A DNA stretch of 64,000 bases from Eunapius fragilis. Its lineage: Eukaryota > Porifera > Demospongiae > Spongillida > Spongillidae. The DNA lies in NCBI GenBank assembly GCA_963681505.1, contig OY811992.1:3225072-3289071 (forward strand), given 5' to 3'. The translations under genes were made by a program, and so were the position numbers. The notes beneath the pieces were generated by a model. It was given only the letters and a program-made list of their open reading frames with translations, ran no database searches and was not told where the DNA came from. Below, one piece after another: positions 55,652-64,000 of the stretch. Within the stretch, counting starts at the first letter, position 1. The number at the start of each line of letters is the position of its first letter.

Positions 55652-56801
55652 CAGCATGTCATGGGACTGCTGGGCAGGTGCCGTGATGTATGTCGGGAGG
55701 GTTCTGTCTGTTTATGCCGACATGTGAGACGGCAGGGCCAGTAATGATGGCGGCATGTCCGTTGGTATGATGGTGGCTCATAGCGACTTTGTGGCAAGAT
55801 TTGACAACATAATCAACGCATAGCTCTGATTAACTCGTAGTGCATACCCACGCATGTCTCGAAATGGCAATGCCAGTTTCACATTGTTATAAGAGCTATG
55901 CATCCTCTGAGATCCTCGTAGCAATAGAGTGGATGGCTGTTGGCATTTCTTGTCACTCAGTGGATATGACTGTGTTTGAGCATAGTGATGACATGTCAAA
56001 CTATCATTGCCATTTCGTGCAATGCCTGTTCTATGAGTGCATGTTCATACAAGATCGTTGCCATTTCGTGCAATGCCTGTTCTATGAGTGCATGTCAAAC
56101 CATTATTGCCAGTTCGTGCAATGCTCGACTATGACTAGCTATATAACATTGCTATGAATACACAGGTCACCCCCCACACCCTATCGGCACCTCGCCAGCT
56201 GTCTGGCGACATGCTCGGCATCACCACCAGTATATGCGCGGTATTCCCTATATACTTACAGGCATCATATTCTGGAAGGTGAACGCTCGTAAATTCTACG
56301 CAGTAACCTAGCAATCACTCTGCAGCCAAGTTCCTCCTAAACTTCCAACGCGAGACACGAACGACCGTGAGGATACGACAACTTCTTCGATGTGTAACGA
56401 TTGCTGTGTTGAGCTTGTGCAAGACATCAAGAAAAAAGTTGACATGATATTCAATTTAACTGCAACTACTAGAATACCGATAGCATTGCATAGGTTGCTA
56501 ATGGAAGGTTTTCGGTGCAAGATCTGTCGCGAGTATATCAAGCCGCCGGTAATAGCTTCAAAATGCTGAGAGCCCGGGATCCAGGATTTGCCTAAGGGGG
56601 CGGTGGTTTTACGGGAGGGGCGGCACATTGTCAATGAATGCATGCAAAGCGGGGGGGGGAGGGGGGGGGGCTGCTTGCCGTACAATGATTTATATCTTGG
56701 TTTGTGCACACATGCATGATAGTGCGTGGGGAGTGGAGCGCGGGGGGGATGCGAAATGTATATTCGTTATCTGGCAGGCTGGTTGATCACGTGCATGATC
56801 C
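55652..56801 (+). repeat. Right 1150-bp direct repeat
   Basis: Same content as the left repeat, offset by 4930 bp at the left edge; G-run lengths differ. Preceded here by the inverted-repeat arm 55611-55683, which overlaps its first 32 bp; the left copy lacks the outer 41 bp of that arm. Confidence 0.9.
56390..56569 (+). CDS. RING-like zinc-binding fragment, right copy
   Basis: Identical in frame and TGA position to 51460-51639, which shows that the stop predates the duplication of the repeat. Confidence 0.45.
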   Translation: MCNDCCVELVQDIKKKVDMIFNLTATTRIPIALHRLLMEGFRCKICREYIKPPVIASKC

Positions 56802-57090
56802 TCGACTACGTAAGTAATGTAATGTCGGGTCCCCAGACTACACACCATAGTATATGGCGCCAAGTTAAGAGGGGGATGATGGAAGAGTAAACATTCCCCC
56901 GGATAGCACTGCAACCGGCCCTCCTGTAGTCAATTTTATCATGCTCTTAGTTATGTTGTCACAATATATGTTCATGATACTATTTAGTTGGCAGATTGGA
57001 ATCGCATGGACAGCTTTAAATTTTTCGGCTATAATTGCAGGTGTACCGTGTACACATGCGCCCGCAACTTTTTTTGCAGTCACGCTAACC

Positions 57091-57750
57091 ATGGCAGAAG
57101 ATTTCTCACAGGTTCAAAATTTCATGCGAACTTTAAGTGGCATGCTTACTAATATATTGGGCAGCAGCGATCAACCAGGACCGTCTTCGGCTGCATCAGC
57201 GTCACCGAGTCCTTCTCACGATGGTGCGACACGACGCTTGTCCTCTCTATACCAAATTCACCTACAGTTATTTGGACTGAGTGGTTCTAATTCTGCTAGT
57301 AGTTCCGGACTGAAGCGATCACAGAACCAGTCTGCAGAAAGGGGTAAAGGCGGAAAGAATGACGGCGGTCAAAAGCGAGAGTGGTCTCACTATTTTGTGT
57401 GTCTAGCTTTTCCGGATTCTGATACCGTTCCATCAGCTATGGACCTCACTGTTATAAAAAGTAATGGTCTGGGTGCAGTTTACGTAGATATGGATGAAAA
57501 TGGCGATGATGCCTTACTCCATGCGACACTTCTAAAAACATTTCCGAAGTTGCAGGAAGCCGAGGGGTATGAACTACTTCGAACTCCCGAAATTGGCACA
57601 AAACATCTGATGGTGATACTGGCTCTACAAGACGGATACACCTTTGCGTATCTCAAAGCAGTGTTAAACCAAGCGAAGTGTTTTATACGTCCGATTCAAA
57701 AGGCTATCAAAATTTTCAACAATCCCTGTATGGAGATGGAGAATGCAAAG
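57091..57750 (+). CDS. 5' coding exon of an unrecognised gene (HECT-ligase-associated-like module)
   Basis: After a TTTTTTTGCAG acceptor (57079), ATG 57091 begins MAEDFSQVQNFMRTLSGML. A Ser/Pro/Gly-rich linker follows, then KREWSHYFVCLAFPDSDTVP, GYELLRTPEIGTKHLMVIL and YLKAVLNQAKCFIRPIQKAI. The GYELLR...YLK...IRPIQ pattern resembles a module found in animal proteins that end in a HECT ubiquitin-ligase domain (G2E3-like); that is a weak recollection-level match. Donor AAAG/GTGTGT at 57750/57751. Read-through would stop at 57777. No downstream HECT exon was found in this window. Confidence 0.5.
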
Positions 57751-57777
57751 GTGTGTTTAGAATTAAATTTGATATAA

Positions 57778-58530
57778 TTTAAACATAAGACAAACCACCT
57801 GCCTGTAATCTGATTGGGCACAACCATTATCGATACGTACAACTATGTGCCTAGCCGGACAACATAGGGCTATACTTCATTGCATTCCATATAATATCGC
57901 TCGATTGCCGCTAAGAGCGAACTGAGTGCCCGCTCGATGCGGTGTGTGTACGTGTATGTGTGCCGGCATAAATGGATGTAACGATGATGCACTCAAACAT
58001 CTGGGTCTGGGCACGAGACATTGCGACAGTGACATTTAATATCGAATTTGGAACCTAACACAGTGCATATGATATCATTGGAATTTAAGTCAGTGTTGTA
58101 TGAAATCAACTTAACGATATACACCACATTGGGTGTTTACCTCATTCATTATACTTACATACACATGGGCAATATAATCCTCGAGATTCAAAGTATATAA
58201 ACTTTAAACCAGAGCTCTATTGTATACAGTTGATATACTTTTGGCACGAGTACCGTAAAATGAATGAGATCACTACCCAATGCGGTTAATAATTGATTTA
58301 AGCAGTGTGTATATAGTGCGGTAGAGTTGATATACTTTTGGCACGAATCCCGCGCCATACCAAACAGCAACCCTCGTACAACGAAGACCCAATTTAACAT
58401 CCAGAGCATTACCCACTTTTCCCCAACCACAACTTCAAACTAACCTACACCAAGACCAACCCAACACCATCCCGAAAAGATACCCACAACCAAACCCTTC
58501 CACGAGAACTACTCTACTTGCCACCCCAAC
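57778..58530. other. Intron or spacer; AGTTGATATACTTTTGGCAC repeat
   Basis: No gene seen. The 22-bp sequence AGTTGATATACTTTTGGCAC (plus GA) occurs twice, at about 58228 and 58326, probably part of the 5' region of the following Penelope-like relic. Confidence 0.45.
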
Positions 58531-58533
58531 ACT

Positions 58534-58923
58534 GTGAATAGAACACCCAACTATGAGGCACCCATAGTTTTACAACAACTCATTGACTACAATTTTGTTC
58601 CATCACTATCTACAACACTTCATCTACAACCATCTACAATTCCCTACAACCAATTCACCACTACACCGAACGTTACCCAAAGCCAACAACTTCAGCAAAA
58701 CTTCCAACAGCTGTTCCAACTCTTCACAAGTTTCACCTCCCTTCAAAACCTTCTCCTACAAACACTTCAACCGACCGCCCTTCCCTCCTCCTCAAACCCT
58801 TTTTCTCTCTATGTCCCCCCCCCCGATTCCCGAAGAGTGACCACGATTTTCTCATCCACATACCCTGAAACACAAGAAAAAGAAAACCCCAATACACCCA
58901 CAAAGACCCCAACTACATTCTAA
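58534..58923 (+). CDS. Gln/Thr/Pro-rich frame upstream of Penelope-like relic 2
   Basis: 130-codon frame with MNRTPNYEAPIVLQQLIDYN and a Q/F-rich helix-like stretch (LQQNFQQLFQLFTSFTSLQN), ending KTPTTF. The surrounding sequence is C-rich and very poor in G, like the coding strand of the RT that follows. It may be the N-terminal part or ORF1 of the element. No domain recognised. Confidence 0.4.
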   Translation: MNRTPNYEAPIVLQQLIDYNFVPSLSTTLHLQPSTIPYNQFTTTPNVTQSQQLQQNFQQLFQLFTSFTSLQNLLLQTLQPTALPSSSNPFSLYVPPPDSRRVTTIFSSTYPETQEKENPNTPTKTPTTF

Positions 58924-58969
58924 ACCTCTCCTCACACATACTTTCACCCCAAGAAACAGCCGTACTTCA

Positions 58970-60570
58970 CATTTCATCCCCCACCCAACTCACCAACTCA
59001 ACTCCATTGGCCCAGATTTTGAAGATTTCGCCAGGACATTACGGTTAAAGTACCTCATGCAAAACAGACCTCAAACATTCATTCACCTTTTAAAGCAGAA
59101 ATCCAAAGTTCTGGATCCCCCCCAAAACCAGAAACATCATCCTAGAGGACTATCTCGACACTACTGACCAACCAACTGTAACATACCCAACCCCATCACT
59201 AGCAACTTCTACAAAACAGCCCTCAAACGACTCAAAACGAATCTTGCGGACAAAGGGTCCAAAATCACCATCGTGGACACTACTCAGTACATGACAGAAG
59301 GTCTTCAAGCCCTGTCTGACCCAAACACATACAGACAACTCCCCTCTGACCTTACCCTTGACCTTGCAGCACGAATCAGAGGTTATACAAAGGAACTCTT
59401 CGAAGCTGGCTACATTGATGACACGGAAAGAAATTTCATTTACCCCCCAGACCCCACCAGTTATATACTTCTTGAGGAAGATTCACAAGACCCCCCACCA
59501 ACTCAGACCCACCCACAATCTATCGACTTTTTTAGATTTCTTCTTCAAACCCCTCCTTCCCCAAATCCCAGCCTACCAACAGAGTAGCAGAGACCTCATG
59601 GAAATTCTTAAAGCAACCCCACTGTCCCCTCATCCTCAAATCTTACTAGTCACCGTGGATATCAATGCGATGTACCCCTCCATACCTCAAGAAGAAGGCA
59701 TTACTTCCTTACTGGAGTACAACACCCTCTCCCCATTCCCCAACATGGTTGCAACCAGGCTCTTAAATTTCATCCTGAAAGAGAACTATTCTACTTTTGC
59801 AAAACAATTCTATCAACAGATTTCAGGAGTAGCCATGGGAACCCCCATAGCCCCCACCTTTGCCAATTTTTTTATGGCACATCTTGAGGACAGTTTCTTC
59901 ACTACACAAACACTTCTCCCTCTCATATACAAGCGGTACATTGACGATATTTTTATTCTATGCGACTCATGGTGCTGAAACCTTTGAAGTTTTTTTCCAG
60001 CAATTTAATGCCCACCATCCAAACATCACTTTCACCAAAACAACATCTACCAAGGAAGTCAGACTTCACCATCTACAGAGACCTCAACAGTGACACATTA
60101 CAATACAAGCTATATGCTACCAAATAGCTCTCATCAATATGTTCATGCCAACTCACACCACCCTACAGCCACCAAGAGCTCCATCATCTTCGCAGAAGCT
60201 GTCAGAGTCATCCGCAACTGTTCTGACCATCAAGTAACTATCAAACAGCTTCAAACCCTCAAACACCACTTTAAGAACAGAGGATATAACAGTAAAACAA
60301 TCAACAAGTTAACAGACAAAGCTCTCAGACACATACCGATCCACACTTGTAAACAGCAGCCAGTTTTCCTTAAAGGAAATTTTGACCAACGAAGACCACC
60401 TACCCTAAAACACATTAAAGCAAACTGGGATACTCTCAGAGGAGACCCCAAGCTCAAAAACATTGCTAACTGTAAACCCCAACTCTGTCATAAAAATTCC
60501 CCCAACCTGAAGAAAAAGATCTGCAGAGCAGCCCTCCCCGGAGACCTGCATCTGAATGAAATCCCCCCCT
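58970..60570 (+). pseudogene. Penelope-like reverse transcriptase, relic 2
   Basis: RT segments in several frames: FARTLRLKYLMQNRPQTFI (about 59030), ADKGSKITIVDTTQYM (about 59240), a YFLRKIHKTPHQLRPTHN-type block (59459), LVTVDINAMYPSIPQEEG (catalytic Asp), GVAMGTPIAPTFANFFMAHL, KRYIDDIFILCD, and a downstream region TLKHIKANWDTLRGDPKLKN. Frame changes lie near 59170, 59440, 59970 and 60085. No GIY-YIG domain seen. It is not closely similar to the element at 42-44 kb (different RT spacing), so it represents another lineage. Confidence 0.7.
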
Positions 60571-60828
60571 GCCCAAAAACTTATCGCATCCCCAGGATGA
60601 TCTCTCCTTGCCACCACACTCAAAGTGGATGTTGCCCCAAACTCTGGCCCAGAAATGCCATTGACATTAACGATGAGGGAAGCCAGGCCACATTGAAACA
60701 TGGTGCCCATGCAGAGCTGTGTTGTGGCCATGGTTTCCGAGACAAGCACTACATGTACGGAAACTTACTGAAGGCAGGATGGTTGAATTTTATATGTCTT
60801 AATTAAATTCATTTAGCCAAAAAACCTG

Positions 60829-61464
60829 TTGGGACTGACCAAGATTGGGGGGAAGGAGGCCATTGTGGTTTGCACCACAATGGCCAGTCAGCAGCTTGGC
60901 ATCTCCCCAGTAGCCTTCTTGAAGGAAATTGCATACAGCCAGCCTGGGGGGACTGTTACAAGAAGGGGGAGCGCGGAAGTTTCGCTTCCAAGTCCAGGGA
61001 GGCCACCAGCAGGAGAAACTGTGTGGGGGTGTATCTGTGTTGCCTCCCTGCAACTCTGGGGCAGGAATTCAAGACATTGCTCGAAGGCAAGTGGAATGTT
61101 TTATGCATAAGATGATGGGCCAGGGAGTTTGCAGACATGATGCTGGATACAGGGAGCTCGAAGACCCTAATTCACCAGAAGCTAGTCCCGAAGGAGAAGT
61201 ATATATAAGACGGAGCAGGCAGAATCTATGGATGATAATGTTGCTGTCACTGATGAGCTAATTGAAAACTTAGTTCGAGATGTAGAGGAAATGGAACAAG
61301 AGCTCCCTTGGCTACATGCGTTGGAGAATCATGGTAAAATGGTAAACAAAGTATCAGCGAGACATAGGAAAAGGAAGCTGAAAGTAGTCAGGGACAATGC
61401 TGTAAAGGCGCTATCAGTATTAGGGCCTCATTTTGGATACACTCACTTTGTGAACATCGTCTAG
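60829..61464 (+). CDS. Unrecognised overlapping frames
   Basis: Two protein-like stretches: GLTKIGGKEAIVVCTTMASQ (from 60829) and, from ATG 61228, MDDNVAVTDELIENLVRDVE with KVSARHRKRKLKVVRDNAVK, ending TAG at 61464. The second is charged and probably helical. Neither matches a family I know; they could be parts of a decayed element. Confidence 0.3.
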
Positions 61465-61975
61465 AGAGTGTGTGCAAATCCCATTATCTGACGACACTGT
61501 CCCACAAGCTGAATTAGAAGGAACAGAAGTATGCAAAGTTTTATAACTGCTTGACAGGTATGGTGTCAGTTACACATTTCCCAGCAAAAGTGATCTGTGT
61601 GATGTATGTGATCAGGCATTAGTGTCATTACGACACAGCTTAGTGCAAGCAGTGGAATTGGGAGATAGGGATTATTATTTACGTGCCATTTGTGGCCTGA
61701 CAGTCTTTTATTTATTTTTAACAGTAAGAAGAGGCGGAGGAGGAAGAGGAAGAGGTGGCAGACCTATGAATGCTGTGGATGACGTTGGTAAATATTGACA
61801 TTTAACTTTTATTCTAATTAACTTCTAACTCAATCCCTTCCCATCCCCCAGCCCCTGTGAATGAACCACCACCACCTGTGGATGATGTTGCAATTCGAAA
61901 GGCGTCCTCGACCTCACAAAGTGAAAGCTACCAGGACTGAACTCAACGCGACATTTGAACTTATTCATATCCCTG
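61465..61975. other. AT-rich stretch without clear gene
   Basis: Contains a short Gly/Arg-rich piece (RRGGGGRGRGGRPMNAVDD near 61730-61790). It reads like part of a gag or nucleic-acid-binding tail preceding the gypsy relic, but no continuous frame is present. Confidence 0.3.
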
Positions 61976-62815
61976 GAGAAGTATATATCTGTGTGAGGCT
62001 GTGACCATTGGATGTGCCCACGGTCCTTTATCCAGTCGTGAAGGTTAACCTGGTGGTATATGGGGTGCCACTTTCAGTTGAGGCGGCCTACCCTCCCAGT
62101 GTCAGTGCTACTTGGGACTGATGTACCGAAATTATCCAGATGGCTAAGAGGCAGCAGGGCTGTGACAGAAGGAAAGACTGCCTTAATGAGGGCCAGAGCT
62201 AAACACATGGAGCAGGAGGAAAGGAAAAAAGTAGATAAGGAGAAAGCCTCACAGGTGAGACCCAATAGGCTATCAGCAGAGATGGACAAAGGGAGAAATG
62301 AAGAGACCGCAGACACTGTAGAGGAATCAGGGGGAGATAGACAAGAAGAGAAGACTTCACAAGGAAGGTCAACTGAATTACTGGTGGAGACGGACGAGAT
62401 GAACGTAGGATCCAGGGTATTTTAGAAGAAGAAAAGCACAACCCTGGATTCAGTTTCAATCAGGACTTGTTTGTTGGCAGTCGGGTTAAGGAAAGAATTA
62501 CAAGATGTCAGAAACGTGCTGCTAGGAAGGGGCACCAGTTAGCAGTAGGGAGATGCAAAAGTCTGGACATTGGCCCAGAACTAAAGGACCTCCAGGAGTC
62601 AGACCCCACATTCGCAGGTACTTCAGCGGATGGCATAAAGGGCTCCCAAAGGGGCACAGTCCTGGATCAACTTGTTTTACCAGCACAATGCTGAAGGTAG
62701 TCTTACAACTTGCTCACGAGGTGCCCATGTTAACACCTCCACTCCTCGACACGGTACAGAGCGCAGCAGGTGTTTTAAGCCATGACTGTAGGGACTGTAG
62801 GGATTGAGATGTCGG
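61976..62815 (+). mobile_element. Ty3/gypsy pol relic, protease end and integrase zinc-finger region
   Basis: Fragments in changing frames: a protease-type end TLPVSVLLGTDVPKLSRWLR (about 62080), a charged linker, then QLVLPAQC and VVLQLAHEVPM (about 62670-62740), the block that precedes the HHCC finger of gypsy integrases. No RT survives here. It breaks off near 62815. Confidence 0.6.
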
Positions 62816-63735
62816 GATTACAGATTCACAGTGATCTAGTCCGACAGGGATTTGAAAACGTCTTAAAAGATGAACGTTTTAAAATTGGAGGATCAAAGGC
62901 CAACGCTGCCATCGAATCTGCCAAATGTGTATTGCACTGGGCTTCTAGGCCTGAAAACAAAGAGTGCTTCATAGCTTGTTGGATGAACTTGTTTTCCAAT
63001 CGTACTTTCTCGCTATGCAATCTTAATGGCCTACCCATTGCTTTAAAAAAAAAAAACCAAATAAATTTTAAATGTTTCTCCCCTTGGCTCGCTTGCCTCC
63101 CCTAAGGTGATATGGTGACTCTAAAAATGACAGCCAGGGGGGGCGTAGCACACTATGCACAACAGAAATATGCACTTTTTAGCCCATCAGCACCTCTACA
63201 ATTTAAGAAAAAGGTACAGTGCCAAAGAACTCCAATGACATTTGTTACGTACTTGAAAGGAGGTTGCAAGCAAAAGAACAATCATACCTTCATAAGTAAA
63301 GGCATAGAGATAAGACTTACCAACAGCGCAGTGGTAACAGAATCGTGCTAACAGTAACTGGTAAAAAATAGGAAGTACAGTCCGTACCCTAGAAAAACAC
63401 GTTCAGCATGCATAAAATAAGAATAAAGTATCATAACACTTAAAAGTATCACTTATAGAGACGTGGAAAAATGTAATATGATGTTCTAGGAAGAACAGGA
63501 AGCACACAAGCAGCAGTTTTCAAGAATCGGTTAGTCTTCGTTGGTTTATAGGTGTTAATAACCGTGTCGAGGAGTGCCCATGTACAGTCATGCACTCACG
63601 TGACGCCGTTTCCAATCCTCTACTTAAATATCTATGGGTAAACATAAGACTGCTCAGTGGTGATTATATTGGCCTACAGTGTACTGAGACGTGGACAAGT
63701 TTTGCAGAAGTTGTATCATTTGCCAAAGGTACTAA
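62816..63735. other. Segment interrupting the gypsy relic; two small unrecognised frames
   Basis: Frame 62826-63050 reads QIHSDLVRQGFENVLKDERF and IESAKCVLHWASRPENKECF; frame 63112-63351 reads HYAQQKYALFSPSAPLQF and TFVTYLKGGCKQKNNHTF. Both look like protein but no family is recognised. As gypsy sequence resumes after 63735, this 0.9 kb is probably an insertion. Confidence 0.35.
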
Positions 63736-63850
63736 AAGCAGAAACCTGTAAAGGCACCTTTAGTGCCCCTCCCAATTGTAACCAAGCCCTTTAAATGGGT
63801 GGCCATGGACATTATAGGTTCCATACCGCGCACGAAATCAGGTAACCATA
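63736..63850 (+). mobile_element. Ty3/gypsy integrase core fragment
   Basis: Reads PLVPLPIVTKPFKWVAMDII and GSIPRTKSGNHKGK, the start of the integrase catalytic core (first Asp in AMDI). It continues in order from the zinc-finger region ending near 62815, consistent with one element split by an insertion. Confidence 0.6.
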
Positions 63851-64000
63851 AAGGAAAGACATCGCATTATGAAAAGACTGTTAAGGATTTTCAATATTCT
63901 CCAGATGCAGGTATGTAAAGATATCATTGTAATATTATACATAACACTCTATTCTTCTCTTAGTACAATACATACTACCAATCATATTGCTGTATTACAT

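Larger units (their letters stand above)
50722..56801. mobile_element. 4.93-kb unit with 1.15-kb terminal direct repeats and fibre-like genes
   Basis: Left direct repeat 50722-51873 and right 55652-56801 differ at roughly a dozen positions. Between them lies 3.78 kb that is visibly more GC-rich than the neighbourhood and holds several plus-strand frames. No reverse transcriptase, transposase, integrase, polymerase or Rep frame was found. No tRNA primer site follows the left repeat and no purine tract precedes the right one, so an LTR retrotransposon is unlikely. The layout fits integration of a circular or concatemeric DNA of about 4.93 kb, or a partial tandem duplication. The nature (virus-like, plasmid-like or non-autonomous element) is unresolved. 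Confidence 0.6.

Noticed and set aside
50722-56801. LTR retrotransposon
   Set aside because: The paired long direct repeats look like LTRs, but there is no reverse transcriptase, protease or integrase, no primer binding site after the left repeat and no purine tract before the right one.
60540-60570. Second hammerhead near CCTGAAGAAAAAG in Penelope-like relic 2
   Set aside because: Only the CTGAAGA core matches; no stem II or GAAA element follows, and it is within coding sequence.

Overview
This is nuclear DNA of an early-branching animal, most likely a sponge. The reasons are two Csk-type SH3-SH2-kinase genes with many short introns, a Roc-COR-death-domain gene, a RING-ankyrin gene, and a dense load of R4/Dong-type LINE pieces, Penelope-like elements, a Helitron, hAT relatives, Ty3/gypsy pieces and minisatellites. 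No operon, ribosome binding site or bacterial gene order is seen. The sponge assignment is inference from gene families and intron style; the coding and splice calls were read directly from the sequence.

Layout. 0.3-5.1 kb (minus strand): a complete 14-exon Csk-like tyrosine kinase gene (489 codons). 5.7-11.9 kb: at least ten 5'-truncated pieces of one R4/Dong-like retrotransposon family, each next to an (AAT)n tract. 11.9-14.1 kb: no gene seen, ending in a minisatellite. 14.1-17.6 kb (minus): Roc-COR GTPase gene with a separate death-domain exon. 18.8-28.9 kb (minus): a second, diverged Csk-like gene in which nearly every long intron carries a different minisatellite or simple repeat. 30.1-38.5 kb (plus): a gene with a RING finger, a coiled coil and C-terminal ankyrin repeats. 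38.6-46.5 kb: a defective hAT element, copies of a short inverted-repeat element, a prostaglandin-reductase-like relic, a Penelope-like element (744-codon RT frame) followed by a hammerhead-like RNA fold, and an unrecognised exon. 47.0-50.0 kb: a broken Helitron (Rep plus Pif1-type helicase). 50.6-56.8 kb: a 4.93-kb unit flanked by 1.15-kb direct repeats about 1% diverged, encoding a phage-tail-fibre-like repeat protein and other unrecognised proteins, with many short hairpins. 57.1-57.8 kb: an exon of an unrecognised gene. 58.5-60.6 kb: a decayed second Penelope-like element. 60.8-64 kb: unrecognised small frames and a Ty3/gypsy pol relic split in two.

How it fits together. The two Csk-like genes share exon boundaries and strand, so they are probably an old duplication now separated by the Roc-COR gene. 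Csk kinases turn Src-family kinases off by phosphorylating their C-terminal tail tyrosine; the second copy keeps its kinase core but has lost the aromatic residues of the SH3 ligand site. The right-hand 25 kb is mainly a graveyard of mobile DNA. The two most unusual items are the direct-repeat-flanked fibre-like unit at 50.7-56.8 kb and the hammerhead-like fold behind the Penelope-like RT at 44.26-44.32 kb.
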